Assembly (NCBI GenBank): GCA_009823395.1
Contig: CM020501.1
Location: forward strand, 2,066,861 to 2,130,860
Length of the DNA stretch: 64,000 bases
Direction of reading: 5' to 3'
DNA from: Thamnaconus septentrionalis
Taxonomy: Eukaryota > Chordata > Actinopteri > Tetraodontiformes > Monacanthidae
A model generated the notes under the pieces. The model searched no databases. It was not told the origin of the DNA and worked only from the letters and a program-made list of their open reading frames with translations. The position numbers and the translations under genes are program-made. This document shows, piece after piece, positions 1-11,029 of this stretch; position 1 is the first letter of the stretch, and each line of letters starts with the position of its first letter.

Positions 1-581
1 CTACGGCAAGGGGACTGATGACTCAGAGGTTGTGGGTACGAAGGGGGCGGGGCCTTGCTTGCTTTGTGATGAAACAGCGAAGGTCAATTATTATTCATAT
101 TTTTCCCACCAATGTGATTCCCAGTCACCAGAAATACAGGAGTCAATCAGCTTCCGCTCTGGAAGGCGAAGATGAGAAAACAGGAAGTGGAGGCCAAAAG
201 CAGGGCTAAAAGGGCCGCCGGTGGGATCATGTGATGATCCATGGGTCAATAGGAGGCCTAGGGGCGGTCACCGCTTGGCTGGCCCGGCTACGGAGGACTC
301 TGATTGGTTGGAATGTGACGGCCGGCCGACAGATGGCTTGTCCAATCAGCTGCCAGCCTGCGAGTGCGGGAGATTTTTCCCAGACGGGACACCCAGATGG
401 ACTCGGGAAGTTTCTTCTGTTCAGTTTTTTTCAGCCAGAGACTTGCAGCTCTCGCCCGGAAGGGGGCGGAGCAATGGCTGTCCGAGTGGAAAAAGTCCCG
501 TCTATGTCGTTTTTGTTTTTGTTTTTTTAAAACGCAGAGCAGCCTCCGCCACCCCGTGCAGACGGTGGAGTGGTGACGCTG

Positions 582-646
582 GGACGGCGAGACACGAGAG
601 AGAGAGAGAAAGAAAAAAAAGACGCAAAAAGGACGGCGAGACACGA
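582..646. repeat. Direct repeat of 16 bp flanking a purine tract
   Basis: GGACGGCGAGACACGA occurs at 582-597 and again, identical, at 631-646. The DNA between is GA- and A-rich. It is a local duplication; nothing suggests a mobile element. Confidence 0.7.
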
Positions 647-709
647 TGAAAAGAAATGTTTTCCTCTGGCACTGGCTGCCAGTTTTCAAAACGTGAGCAT
701 TTTTTTTTC

Positions 710-746
710 TGTGTGTGTGTGTGTGTGTGTGTATGTGTGTGTGTGT
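710..746. repeat. (TG)n microsatellite
   Basis: An alternating TG tract of about 37 bp with one A interruption near 733. Slippage-prone and non-coding. Confidence 0.9.
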
Positions 747-963
747 CCTTGTGCAGCCTTCAGTCAGACTCGCTGCCACGGTGACTCACTTCTCCTCCCG
801 CTACCTTGACCTGCTTCTAACGTTTTAGTGAAAGTGTGGATTTAAAAAACGAATTCCGGGGGGAGGAGGTGATGTTGGAAGGAGCCAATCATGGAGCAGA
901 AACTCAGAAGTGCCTCCCCTTCAAAGAGCAGGTTAGTCTCTTGGCAGTCAGCAGTCAGGAGAA

Positions 964-984
964 GCTGCTGCTGCTGCTGCTGCT
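964..984. repeat. (GCT)7 trinucleotide repeat
   Basis: Seven uninterrupted GCT units. No supported reading frame uses it as a poly-Leu, poly-Ala or poly-Cys tract. Confidence 0.85.
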
Positions 985-1385
985 AAAACGGTGAAATTAA
1001 TTTTCTTCTTCTTCTTTTTAAAATAATCTGAATTGTAGAAGGAGAGTCATGAGGAAGCTGCCAAGCCTGATGGCTAGGAAAATAGAAAAGAAATAAAATC
1101 ATCAGATTTTTGGAATTTCAGCCCAGGTGTCTTCACATCTTCACCAGTTCACCTCCTCCACGCTGAAAGTAGCTGCAGAAAAACGCTTCTGGGCACGTTG
1201 CAGTCCAAGTCAGTTCACTTGACTTTTTCTCCTGTGCAGGAGAAAACTGCAGCTTCTCGGACCTTCTGGGATTGTAGAAATTAGAGCTTGTGTCAACTCT
1301 GGATGAGCCCAACTACGCAACCATGTTTTTTTTTTGACTCTTGAGATTTTTTTCCCCCAGAGGGAGAAAATGCTGTGCTGCAGTA

Positions 1386-1397
1386 AAGTTACTTTCA
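1386..1397. repeat. Target-site duplication, left copy (SINE copy 1)
   Basis: AAGTTACTTTCA, repeated exactly at 1777-1788 on the other side of the SINE-like element. A 12-bp duplication is typical of LINE-mediated (target-primed) retroposition and fixes the element's ends. Confidence 0.85.
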
Positions 1398-1776
1398 TTC
1401 ATTCATTCATTCATCTTCTATACCCGCTTATTCCAATTCAGGGTCACGGGGGTCTGCTGGAGCCTATCCCAGCTGTCTTAGGGCGAAGGCAGGGTACACC
1501 CTGGACAAGTCGCCAGTTCATCGCAGGGCCACATAGAAACAAACAACCATTCACACTCACATGCACACCTATGGACAATTTAGAATATTCAATTGACCTC
1601 ACATGCATGTTTTTGGAGTGTGGGAGGAAGCCGGAGAACCCGGAGAGAACCCACGCAGACACGGGGAGAACATGCAAACTCCACACAGAAAGGTCACAGG
1701 TCCGGGCCCCGGAATCGAACCCACGACCTTCTTGCTGTGAGGCGGCAGCGCTAACCACTGCGCCACCGTGTCGCCC
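1398..1776 (-). mobile_element. Complete tRNA-derived SINE-like retroposon, copy 1
   Basis: A 379-bp element lying on the minus strand. Read on that strand it begins GGGCGACACGG and contains a pol III A box (TGGCGCAGTGG) and B box (GGTTCGATTCC). A long body common in teleost genomes follows, and the element ends in a GAAT tail, seen on the plus strand as (ATTC)n at 1398-1415. Perfect 12-bp direct repeats flank it, so it is an insertion with both ends intact. It matches 62528-62869 over its whole length, apart from two small deletions in that copy. It encodes no protein; the frames across it are accidental. The family name was not assigned. SINE-like is inferred from the tRNA-like head, the simple tail and the target-site duplication. 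Confidence 0.85.
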
Positions 1777-1788
1777 AAGTTACTTTCA
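1777..1788. repeat. Target-site duplication, right copy (SINE copy 1)
   Basis: AAGTTACTTTCA, identical to 1386-1397. The identity suggests a fairly recent insertion. Confidence 0.85.
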
Positions 1789-2107
1789 AATAAATTTAAA
1801 TATTAAGATTCTGAGAGATTAAAATTAAATGAACAAAAAAAAGGGTGGGGGGGTGGGGGAGATCTGTGAGGACACGATTGACAAATGACAGGGGTGTGTG
1901 TGTGTGTGTGTGTGTGGGCATGTGAGTGTTTTTGTGTGTGTTGAGGGTGAGCTAATGGAGTGAGGATGGGGGGTAAAGGAGGAGGGGTGGGGGGAAGTAG
2001 GGAAGGGGATGGTGGAAGACCAGGTTTGAGACGAGAAGGGTTAGGGCTGCTCGTCTATTGGCTGATGTGGAGCCAGGAGCCAACCAGTGTTTTGGTTTGA
2101 ACTGATG
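1789..2107. other. Spacer with GT tract and G-rich run
   Basis: No gene. It holds a (TG)n tract at about 1894-1916 and a G-rich stretch (about 1960-2015) of GGGG/GGAGG runs. It ends at the insertion site of the hAT-type MITE. Confidence 0.6.
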
Positions 2108-2115
2108 TTCTAGAT
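2108..2115. repeat. 8-bp target-site duplication of the hAT MITE, left copy
   Basis: TTCTAGAT, repeated exactly at 2414-2421. Confidence 0.88.
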
Positions 2116-2413
2116 CAGGGGTCACCAACCTTTTTGGCACTGACAGCTACTTCATGGGTCCTGAGCCGTATGAAGGACTACCAGTTTGCTAGATTCTCCT
2201 GAAATAACAAACTCTCTGATTTATATATTATTATTAATGATACTCTTCTCATGAGTTCTCAATAATGATCAAAAATGACTTAACAAGGTTGGATAAAATT
2301 GAATTTTAGACACAGCTCAATGAGTTGTGCAATTTTTCAAACGGGTCTACGGGCTACTCATGAGGTCCTTGGGGGCTACCTGGTGCCCGCGGGCACCACG
2401 TTGGTGACCCCTG
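2116..2413. mobile_element. hAT-type non-autonomous transposon (MITE)
   Basis: A 298-bp element with terminal inverted repeats: it starts CAGGGGTCACCAAC and ends with the reverse complement of that 14-mer. A perfect 8-bp direct repeat, TTCTAGAT, flanks it at 2108-2115 and 2414-2421. CA...TG ends with an 8-bp target-site duplication are diagnostic of the hAT superfamily. A perfect 16-bp palindrome (GGTGCCCGCGGGCACC, 2382-2397) sits just inside the right end, where subterminal transposase-binding sites often lie. There is no transposase frame, so movement would have depended on a related autonomous hAT. Orientation cannot be defined. Confidence 0.9.
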
Positions 2414-2421
2414 TTCTAGAT
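2414..2421. repeat. 8-bp target-site duplication of the hAT MITE, right copy
   Basis: TTCTAGAT, identical to 2108-2115. Confidence 0.88.
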
Positions 2422-3800
2422 TTTAGAAAAAATGATGGAAGAGAGGAAAAGGAACAACAAATAAAAGCAAAAAAAAAAAAACTTATGTCAGGGATAGAAA
2501 GACAGTATTTTTTTTTTCCTGGAGGAATTCCCAGAGTGTCACAATTTCTAAAGGACAGCGTCTTTGGATAATTCAATTAAAACTGTTCACAACACATTGA
2601 AGGTTCTCAACCCCTCGTCCAACTGGGACTAGTTTCCCAGCTGATGTGGCAGAAACGGTCACCCAAGTTTCAAAGATCAACCTTCTTCTTCCCACTCGAC
2701 CACCAACCTTCACCACCAACAACAACAACGCTAAAAGGTCCCGACAGTTCCATACGGACCCACCGACTGAACCAAACTGCATGAACATGTTTTCCCCAAT
2801 CAGCCTCAATTAGTTCCTGAACTTTATTCTGCGAACACTCTGTCACATGGCTTCAGTTCAAGGGATGAGGGTGGGCGGGGGTGAGGAGGGGGTGGGCGGG
2901 ATCCCCACTGGCCCAAGCACAGCTTTAATTAAATCTGCCATCATTAAAAGCGGCTCTCTGGCCGTTAGCGGCGACCCCCGGTGGACGAGCGCTGAGGCAT
3001 CAATATTTGATGGCCAGAATATCAAGCAGCGGCGTTCTGGCCACCTTGACGGAGGAGCCGGAGCTCCACTCTGGAAAATTTGTCACGGAATATTCAATAT
3101 GGGGGGTGAGGGGGGTCACTGGGAGGGTGAGAAGGGGGAACAGGGGGGAGTGGGTTAATTCAATCTGGATCGTCGCTGTCGCTGTCCTTCCGTAAACATC
3201 AGGACACACTGTAGCTGTAGCTCTGCCGCCGCTTTGATTTCATCTCCACCTGAAGCCCTGGCACCGTCAGCAGGAAGCAGTAATTGCGCTTGGTGCTAGC
3301 TACTAGTCGTTAGCTCCGCTGCTAGCCATTAGCTCCGCCGTTAGCTGGTAGCTCCGCCCCCCCCAGAGGGACTCGGCAAAAGCCGACGTCACACACGTCT
3401 GTGTGTGTCCGTGCATACGAGAGGAAACACGGCGGCTGAGTGTCTTGGCGACGCTGGCGGCCAACAGTGACGGTCGGGACGCTTCAGGAGAATTGCTTTT
3501 CTGACTTGATTTCCTCTCTGATAAACCCCTCAATTCCCCCTCCTCCCCTCCTTTATGTCCCAGCCAATCCCCCTTCAAAAGCGACTCTGCCTTGAAAAAA
3601 AGAAAGAAAAAAAAGGTTCACCGCCGTGTCAGTGAATCCAGCAGGGGGCGGAAGCGCGAGGGGGGAGAGACTCCTCCGTTTCAAAGTGCGGCTGATCAAG
3701 TGGCGAACATAATAAGTTTGGCAGCAGAATAATAACAAAAGGGAGGATAGGAGGCGAAGAGCGAGGGAGGGGTGGGTGGGCGATCAGGGCGAGATAATTA
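2422..3800. other. Unique non-coding DNA, partly CpG-rich
   Basis: No gene is recognised. Blocks with homeodomain-type cores occur near 2920-3010 (TTTAATTAAATC, CATTAAAAGC, ATCAATATTTGATGG). Between 3309 and 3360 the phrase TTAGCTCCGC recurs with a period of about 20 bp (starts near 3309, 3329 and 3349), a very short degenerate tandem repeat rich in TTAGC/GCTAGC. The rest is mixed-composition DNA without a supported exon. Confidence 0.4.
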
Positions 3801-3938
3801 ATACTCGGGTGAGTTAAAACGAGTTAACGCGCTGCGATTTGGGCCGCGGGAAGCTCCGCTGCCCTTTCTCGCCCTCGCTGCAAAACAAAAGGAAGCATAA
3901 TTGCGGCGGCGATGAAGACATCACATGACTGGGGAGGA

Positions 3939-3979
3939 AGAGAGAGAGAGAGAGCGGGAGAGAGAGAGAGAGAGAGAGT
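3939..3979. repeat. (GA)n microsatellite
   Basis: About 40 bp of alternating AG with a CGGG interruption near 3955. A second imperfect GA tract follows at about 4080-4113. Confidence 0.9.
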
Positions 3980-4696
3980 TTGTGTTGGCCTCTCGCAGAT
4001 CCTTTGGGCGACGGCGCCACCTGCTCCAGATGCGGAACGGAGGCGCAGATGTCCCCGCTTTAATTAGCCCCGCCCCCCCTGAGAGAAAGAGAGAGAAAGA
4101 GATAGAGAGAGAAACGCCCGAGTCACTTTTTGCGGCGGTTTGCTCAAGTCTGACGGAAGTTGGGAGTGAAATGAGCCAGACAGGAAGTGCTGATGGACGA
4201 GGGGGAACAACCGAGCCGAGGCTTCGCTGCCGCCCCCTCATGGCCTGGAAGTGCAGCTGACGCTCGCGGCTCGGTGGGGGAAAAAAAAAAAAAAAAAATT
4301 AGGGGGGAAAGAAAAGTTAGTCGGAGACTCACTTGTTTTTGGGGACAAGTGGGGAGAGTCAAACGGGAGGCGAAACATGGGAGGAAGATGATTGGCTGGC
4401 TGGCTGCTGCCTTCAAGTATCTGGGTTAGCGCTGTCATCACACAATCTCTTTTTTCGGCCTCACAACGGCTGAGACGCATCACACAAGAGTGCACAAAGG
4501 CAGCGAGGGGCGAGAGGGAGGAACGCCTCACACGCACACATACACACACACGCACACACAGGAGAGACACATGAATGAATGGAAGTTGCATTAGGTTGTG
4601 ATGCTAATCGGGGGGGAAATTAAGGCGAGAGGAAACAATTGACAGTCGGCAAAAAAGTCGCTCCGATTCCTTAGTGACACAATCACAGCCGACCAG

Positions 4697-4746
<50 letters not shown>

Positions 4747-5300
4747 TACGTCTTGGCAGGCCAGGCAGACGATTACAGTGTGTATTGTACCTGCTGATGC
4801 ATCATTCCCCCGGGTTCGCACCACGGGGCAGCAAATCTCCGGCTGTTCCATCCATTAAGCACAAGGCTCAAGCCATCAGTACATGGGCGCGCACACACAC
4901 ACACACACCCATACACACTCACTCACTCTTGTTGCAGATGAGGCAGGCAGCAACACACAGCAATCGAGCTCGGCCGTTGGTCGTTAGCAAAAGAATAAGG
5001 AATTAATAATGGAAAAAAATAAAATCCAATAAAATCTTATTGGACGGGTGTTTCAAGCAGGAGGAGATTGTTGTTTTGCCACGATAGAAGAATAAGAAGA
5101 TGAAGAAAGCAGGAGCACGATTTCTGTCGTGTAAAATATTTTTTTTGCAAGAAATTAGTTGTGCAAAATAAATTTATCAGATTTCAAAATGTTTTCTGTG
5201 GACTTTTCCCAGTCTCGGACGATCCCAGGAAAAGCCATGGCATGGTAGCTGTAGGTGTGTGTGTGTGTGTGCAGGGGAGGTGAGGGCAATACATTAACTA
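3980..5300. other. Non-coding stretch dominated by simple repeats
   Basis: It contains an 18-20 nt poly-A run (4279-4298), an imperfect CA tract (4529-4561), a pure GT array, a CA tract with a CTCA tail (4890-4926) and a GT tract at 5254-5272. No exon or known interspersed repeat is recognised between them. Confidence 0.6.
4699..4745. repeat. (GT)n microsatellite
   Basis: An uninterrupted alternating GT tract of 47 bp (about 23 units), long enough to be polymorphic and to adopt Z-DNA under torsion. Confidence 0.93.
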
Positions 5301-6900
5301 AAGGAAAAAACTTTGAAGGATGCTTCAAAGATTTGAAAAGGTTACTAGAACCACCGACAGGGACGCCTTCCATCTCTGCACCAGAACTGAAATCCGACCC
5401 TGAGCCGAAGGCCGGAGAGCTGAGAAGAGGGGCTTCACCCCCCCTGGCCCTCTCACTACCCCGACGCAGCGCCGTCATCATTCCCAAACTAATGCGAAGG
5501 CGTCCGACTGCCTCCTTGATGAAACGGCCCCATAAAGGAAGACAAACGGCGCGGCGAAACAGTTTGCGTGAGCACAACTGCCCCCGGCGGGCTAAATTAA
5601 TTTCCTCCACCGGCGGCGCGTGGAAAGAAAAAAAAGCGGCCCAAAAAAAAGAAGAAAAGGAAAAAAAAAGTGTCTCGGTTGAGAGGAGACAAAGAGACAA
5701 ACAAAAAAAGACGAGTCATGTGAACCTGCCGATAGTAAACGACCGCGACTGAAGTGCTTTCCTGATTTAGCACAGAAAGTCTTTATGTCGCAGTTTGATG
5801 CTTTTGAGTCACTCACTCGAGCCAGTTACATGTTTCTGACAATATGGATGTTAATTGAATTCATTTAATTGAAAAAATTTATTTCAGGTACCATAATACC
5901 ACAAATTTTTCCTGACTTTCATCTTAAAAAAAAAAAATAAACATTTGAAAAAGAAGGGTGGAGCCAACAGGTCACCTCTGCCCATTGTGACATCACAAAG
6001 GGCTGATTTCGCAAGAATTTTCTTTTTTCACCCTTGGCTTCAACTTTTCTGTTTTTTCCCCTTCAGTTTTCTTTTTCCTGTTAAACTTTTTGCCTTTGAG
6101 GCCGAGCGTCCGTCACTGCCGCCACCGCCTATCTCGCTCCCTCACCAGGGCGATTTACGAGGCCGCCGCCATCCTCGGCCCGCCGTTCGGCGTGCCGCCT
6201 GATCTCGTCATAAAGCAGCCGGCCGACGCCAGTTTACGAGGGCTGCCGGCCGGCGTAGGGACAGACGGAGGCGGGAAGATTTACAAGGAGTCCCCGACCG
6301 ACCGAGGTGCTCAGCCAGTCACTGCTTTTTTTTTTTTCTAATTCTTTAACCCTCACCCCCACTACTCCCCCCGACCCCCACCCACCCCGACCCCCTCCCT
6401 TCTGAGGCACTACAACAGCTTCGACCTTCACCTGTGCAGGTACATTTTCTTCCCTCCCTGGATGCTAATCTGTGTTTGAGTCGGGATCCCCCTCCGGGTG
6501 GCGCCGGCCCTCGTGTCATCGCTGCTGCTGTTGACCGCAGACGCCGTGCCATTTAAGAGGCGCTCAGCAGGGGGCAGCGGAGGTCAACTTAATTTGAATC
6601 TGACAGAGGACAGATTAACCTGGGAGGGGCGATGTCGGGAGGCTAAGAGGCCGTTTAGTGTCTGGAGGTGTGGGGAGAGGGGGGAAAGGGGAGGAGGGGG
6701 AGGGAGGAGTCACTGCCGCTCAGTCCGCCGTCGCTGGTTTAAATATTGATTCAAGACGAGTCGCCTGGTTTCATACAAATGAGCCGCCGCGTTCCCATCG
6801 AGTGGCGGCCAGATTAAACCACGAGCAGGAAACGAAAACGAGCAACGTGGTCCGGAACGTAACCAGGAAGTAATAAGCTAAGCTTAGTGAACTCAGGGTT
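5301..6900. other. Unique non-coding DNA with CpG-rich core
   Basis: No gene is assigned. A block at about 6090-6270 is CpG-rich and contains the inverted pair CAGCCGGCCGACG / CTGCCGGCCGGCG. A strong pyrimidine tract (6350-6413), an AG, and a 33-nt stretch ending in CAG|GTAC (about 6414-6446) imitate a micro-exon, but nothing else supports one. 6662-6710 is a G-run-rich stretch on the plus strand. 5620-5700 is A/G-rich. Confidence 0.35.
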
Positions 6901-8689
6901 AGCGAGTGTCTAGTGAGCGCCACCCAAAGGTATTAACAAGGAAATTGATCAAAAAAAGTAAATCAAACAGTACATTGAGTTGGCAAACAGTTTTGTAAAC
7001 TGTAAAGTTTGTATAGTGAAAAGTTTCAACGTTAAACTTGTAAAGTGTATAGTTTGCGTAGTGAGAAGTTTAAGCATAAAACCCAGACAGTGTAAAGTTT
7101 GTAAAAGCAATGATTAGTCAGTTTTCCGAGTTTCCGTCGCACCACTCGCTTCCAAACTTAAGTCACTCATTCACACGTCCAGTGTTGAGAACAAGAACAA
7201 GGCCGAGCTGTTGTGCGCTCAATCTGCTCACGTCCAGGTTGACAAACCTTCTGAGTCTCCCCACCCCCTAATCCGCCGCTGAGACTTTCCCCAGTTATTC
7301 TGTAAAGTCTGTCGCATTTTCTTGTCCACCATATAAACGCCAGCCGGAATAAGTCTCAGAGGCATCGAGTCCCGTTAAATTAGAATTCAGGAACACACAA
7401 CAACAAGCTGTGGATTTCATATCTGAGACAGACTTTGAAATAACGATTCCCGTTGGTGATTTGGGACCAAAAAAAACAAAAAACAAACAAAAACAAAAAT
7501 GCTTCAATCTTTTTTTTTTTTTTTTATTATTTTTATTTTAAAAAGCAGCAAACCAAACAAAGTATTTTTTAATCCTATTTGAGCTCTTTAATAAAAGACA
7601 TTGACAGAAGAGGAGACGCAGAGTGCCGACGCGCCAATTCCTTCTTTATTTATCTGATTTCTTCCTGGTTTGATGTTCCTGATCTCCCCTCCGGCTCTCT
7701 GATTGGCTGTCTGCGACTCGGCTCTCCTCCGTTTTGTGCCTCGGCACATTTGGACCCGCTACAAGTTTGTTGTTTTTTTCCCTTTCTCTCTACCGCCATG
7801 CAGCAGCAGGGTCGGCCAATCAATCGACTCCCTCCCGAGAAGCAGGTAGTAGCTTAGCGTCACCTCGCCCTCCTTGGCCCCGCCCATCTCTGAACTCCTC
7901 TGCTCTTTTCCTTCCTCACATCCGACGATGAGAGGGAAGAGGCGGAGGAGAAAAAAAGCAAATTGCTGCACCTGGGAGCGTTTTTCCGGCGCTACGGCAA
8001 AGTTCAAAGAGGAAAAAGAGAAATAAAGAAAAAACCCTCCTACGCTCGTTTGCGCTCATTTTCCTCAGGAATTTGTTTGTGCTAACGGCAGTAAGAGAAG
8101 CTGCGCAAGCGCAAAAAAAGCCGCTTTGTGTCTCGTGCGCAAATTACTTTCTGGGATAAACGATGCCAAGCGGTGGCGGCGCAGCAGTTTCCTAACTGGT
8201 CACCAACCAATAAATAGTGACGGCCGGAAGATGATTCACGGATGCTGAGAAAGGGACAATAGCTTGAGGGAAACCTCAATCGAGACGTAAAAACTATAAC
8301 GCACGTTTGACAATATCACATTATTTCAACTTAAAGGGACCGTGTTGTTTGTACTCACAATCACAATCACAACTGGAGGCAGAAGATTCATTTTACAGCA
8401 TCCATATGTTGTGTTACTCAGAAGTGTTTTACGATTGTTGAAATAAAAACCTATTTTGGACGAGCGGGAACGAAAGACAGAAAAATCATCAACAATCAAC
8501 AATCAATCAATTAAATGCAGTGATAAATTAGCCTGGTTACAGCAGAAACTAAAAAAATTATGGATAAAGAGAAATTTCAGGTGAAAAAAACAAAAACACA
8601 AAAAAGCCCCTTGTCGTCTGTCTGTCTCTGTTTCCTCCTTTCATCCACGAGGCTTAACTGATATAAAGTGGTTCAACCCTGCCGAGCGT

Positions 8690-8805
8690 CGAGAAGAAAA
8701 GGAAGCGAAGAAGAAGAAGAGGAAAAAAATCCTAATAAAAAAGACGAGGAGTGAAGCGAGGAAGAGAAGAAGAAGAGAGGATAAAAAGAGGGAAAAAACA
8801 CTTAT
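8690..8805. repeat. Polypurine tract, GAA/GAG-rich
   Basis: About 115 bp almost all purine on the plus strand, with a few C/T interruptions. A mirror-type purine tract can form triplex (H-DNA). It lies about 125 bp before the complementary-type pyrimidine tract at 8930-9085. Confidence 0.7.
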
Positions 8806-8929
8806 TTTTGATGGCAGCTTCAAAGGCCATTACTGGCGCCTTTGAAAAGTTACCAAAGGGTGGAAGTTGTGGGGAGTCGAGTCGAGGGGTTGAGGAGGGG
8901 TGAGGCCGCCTTCCGCTTCCTCTCCACTC

Positions 8930-9085
8930 TTCTTCCGTTTTTATTTATTTTACCGCTGTTTTCTCACTCCTTCACCTCCTCCTCCTCCTTCCCCATTCCT
9001 CCTTTTCCTCCTTCTCCCAATCCTCCGCCTGCTCCTTTTCTTCCTCCCTTCTCCTCTCCCTCCTCCATCTCCTCCTCCTCTGATG
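8930..9085. repeat. Polypyrimidine tract, CTCCT-rich
   Basis: About 155 bp rich in TCC/CTT on the plus strand. It is compositionally complementary to 8690-8805, so the two could pair in single-stranded DNA or RNA. Confidence 0.7.
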
Positions 9086-9387
9086 GAATACTAAGTAAAC
9101 AAGATCAAGGCCGAGATGGTGAGGAGTCGCTGAGGCCCTGGCCGCCGTCTGGAAGGAACGCTTAAGCCCACAGACAGATAAAGTGCTTCTTTAGGCAGGG
9201 GGCAAGCGAGTGAGAGAGAGAGAGAGAGAGAGAGAGAAAGGGGCGGGGGCGGGAGGGGGGTCAGCTATTCCATTTCTCACGGCACAAAAGCCGGCAGCAG
9301 CGGAGTAATTATCAACCGCACTGAGGCAGGTGACACATTTTTTTCCTTGCTGGGTTTTATTTGAGGATCAGCGAAAGAGTTTTCAAA

Positions 9388-10058
9388 GGGGTTTAGCATA
9401 GCATAGCATAGCTAGCGTGGCGCAATGGCGAACGCTGGTGATCTGATTCAGAAGCTTCAGTAGCCACTTTCAACTCATTTTACGAGGGCTTGCCACAGAA
9501 GTGGTTAGCATCACTAGCTTCGTTACCTGCTTCTCAGTGAGGGCGTTTTTACAAGGTCTGTCGTGGAGGGGTTTAGCATAGCTAGCTTTGTTAGCTGCCG
9601 TCAAGTTAGACGATTTTTATAACGTGCACATCCAAGGGGGTTTACCATAGCCAGCTTCGTTAGCTGCAGTCAAGTTAGAAGATTTTTACAAGGTGCACCT
9701 CCGAGCGGGTCTAGCATAGCTAGCTTTGTTAGTGGTTATTTCAAGTCGCTGCATTTTTATAAGGTTGCTTCCACAGGGTTTGGCATAGCTAGCTCTTCAT
9801 TAGCTGCTTCCCAGTTGGCGCATTTTTATGAGGTTTGCCTCGGAGGGCTTTAGCCGAGCTAGCTGCATTAGCTGCATCGTTCCCAGTCAAGGGATTTTTA
9901 CGGCGTCCGCCTTCGTGGAGGTTTAACATAGCTAACTTTGTTAGCTGAGTTTCCCAGTCGGGGCATTTTTTACAACGTCCGCCTACGAGGGGTTTAGCCT
10001 AGCTAGATCTTTATTAGCTGCTTCCCAGTTGCGGTGACTTTACGAGGTCCGCCTCCTC
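9388..10058. repeat. Minisatellite, about 9 diverged units of about 70 bp
   Basis: A tandem array with unit starts near 9388, 9498, 9568, 9637, 9706, 9776, 9845, 9919 and 9989. Spacing is 69-74 bp, except for the first, longer interval of 110 bp. Each unit carries, in order, a (G)GGTTTAGCATAGCTAGC-like block, TTTGTTAGCTGC, a CCCAGT-type block, a CATTTTTACAAGGT-type block and a TCCGCCTCCGAG-like end. Units differ at many positions, so the array is old or fast-evolving. No frame stays open across it, and it has neither repeat-spacer architecture nor a known transposon end. Confidence 0.88.
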
Positions 10059-10531
10059 CAACTTCCCAACACGGAGGCCAGATGATAAAACTCGTCGCCA
10101 CACTACTTTGTTTGTTTTGGCCGCCCACTCGACCTCGACGGAGGCACATTTTTTTTCTGCCGGCAATAAAACAACGGCGTGTCTTCCAGGCTGCGACTCC
10201 TCCTGCAACGTTGCTTTAATTACAGTGGCTGGTCCGAGGCAGAAACCCACCACCGCTCCGGCCTTGGGGCCAATCAGAGAGCAGCGTGCCAAGACGCTGG
10301 CGGAGTCTCCCTCTCTCTTTACCTCTCTCTACCTCTCCCCCCTCTCTCTCTCATTAGCCGAGCACTTCATGAATGTCCAAATGAAACATGTCAGGAATCA
10401 AAACTATTTGGGGTGTGATGCTTAAAAAAACACACTGCCATAAGGATCATAACTGGAGGCAATCTTTTTTTTTTTTTTAATGAGGTTCTGATCTGCAAGT
10501 AGTCTGGTTGGCAGTGAGAGAAGGGGTGGGG

Positions 10532-10532
<1 letters not shown>

Positions 10533-10591
<59 letters not shown>
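10533..10591. repeat. (GA)n microsatellite
   Basis: About 59 bp, 29 uninterrupted GA units, preceded by a G7 run. Confidence 0.93.
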
Positions 10592-10594
<3 letters not shown>

Positions 10595-10998
10595 GTAAGA
10601 GCCGTGAGTCATTCCCAAACAAAAGTGTTTTCCGCGGAGCGCCAGGCCGACTAGGACTGCGCTGGTGTTTGTTGTTGGGGGGACCGGAGCGCCACCTGTC
10701 ACAACACCTGGGGATTAGTGGACAACCTGCACCCTCAGCAGCCAACCGTCCATCAAGCTCCACCCCCTCCACACCCCAACAACAGCCGGCAGCCACAGAA
10801 ATTGTAGGATGGCGTTTTATTTTGTGCATTTTCTTCCCCCGTCTGGTGAAAAGTGCTCAGGCTCAGGTTCCCCTGTCGAGAAGAAGCAGTACTTCTTCTA
10901 AAAAAATCTTCTTCCTCATCTTCCTCCTCACATCTCTGGAGGAACAACAAACAGAAAAACAAAAAGGTTGCAGCTGCACGACATGGTGCGAGCGACCC

Positions 10999-11000
<2 letters not shown>

Positions 11001-11029
<29 letters not shown>

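Larger units (their letters stand above)
1..1385. other. Non-coding stretch with CCAAT and GC boxes
   Basis: No credible gene is seen. Between about 295 and 350 there are two CCAAT boxes in opposite orientation (GATTGGTT and CCAATCAG), and a GGGGGCGGAGC GC box follows near 462-472. Such a mix can occur in a housekeeping-type promoter, but no convincing first exon follows: the frame opening at the ATG near 475 runs into a T-rich tract. A 16-bp direct repeat (GGACGGCGAGACACGA) occurs at 582-597 and 631-646 around a short GA/A tract. A TG array lies at 710-746 and (GCT)7 at 964-984. What is seen is motif content; promoter function is only a possibility. Confidence 0.3.
6901..9387. other. Unique non-coding DNA with purine and pyrimidine tracts
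   Basis: No gene. 7440-7570 is A/T-rich with a T20 run. Near 8333 TTAAAGGGACCGTG resembles the end of TTAA-type fish repeats, but no partner end was found. A purine-rich tract (about 8690-8805, GAAGAA/GAGGAA) is followed by a pyrimidine-rich tract (about 8930-9085, CTCCTCCT). A (GA)n tract lies at 9211-9237. Confidence 0.45.

Noticed and set aside
470..530. Start of a gene after the GC box near 462-472
   Set aside because: The frame ends within 20 codons in a T-rich run and there is no donor site.
6414..6446. 33-nt micro-exon with a strong pyrimidine tract and CAG|GTAC donor
   Set aside because: The pyrimidine tract is part of a longer C-rich run and a 33-nt match to both site types is easily found by chance. 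Kept only as a note.
9388..10058. CRISPR-like array
   Set aside because: The units are contiguous diverged tandem repeats with no unique spacers, in eukaryotic DNA.
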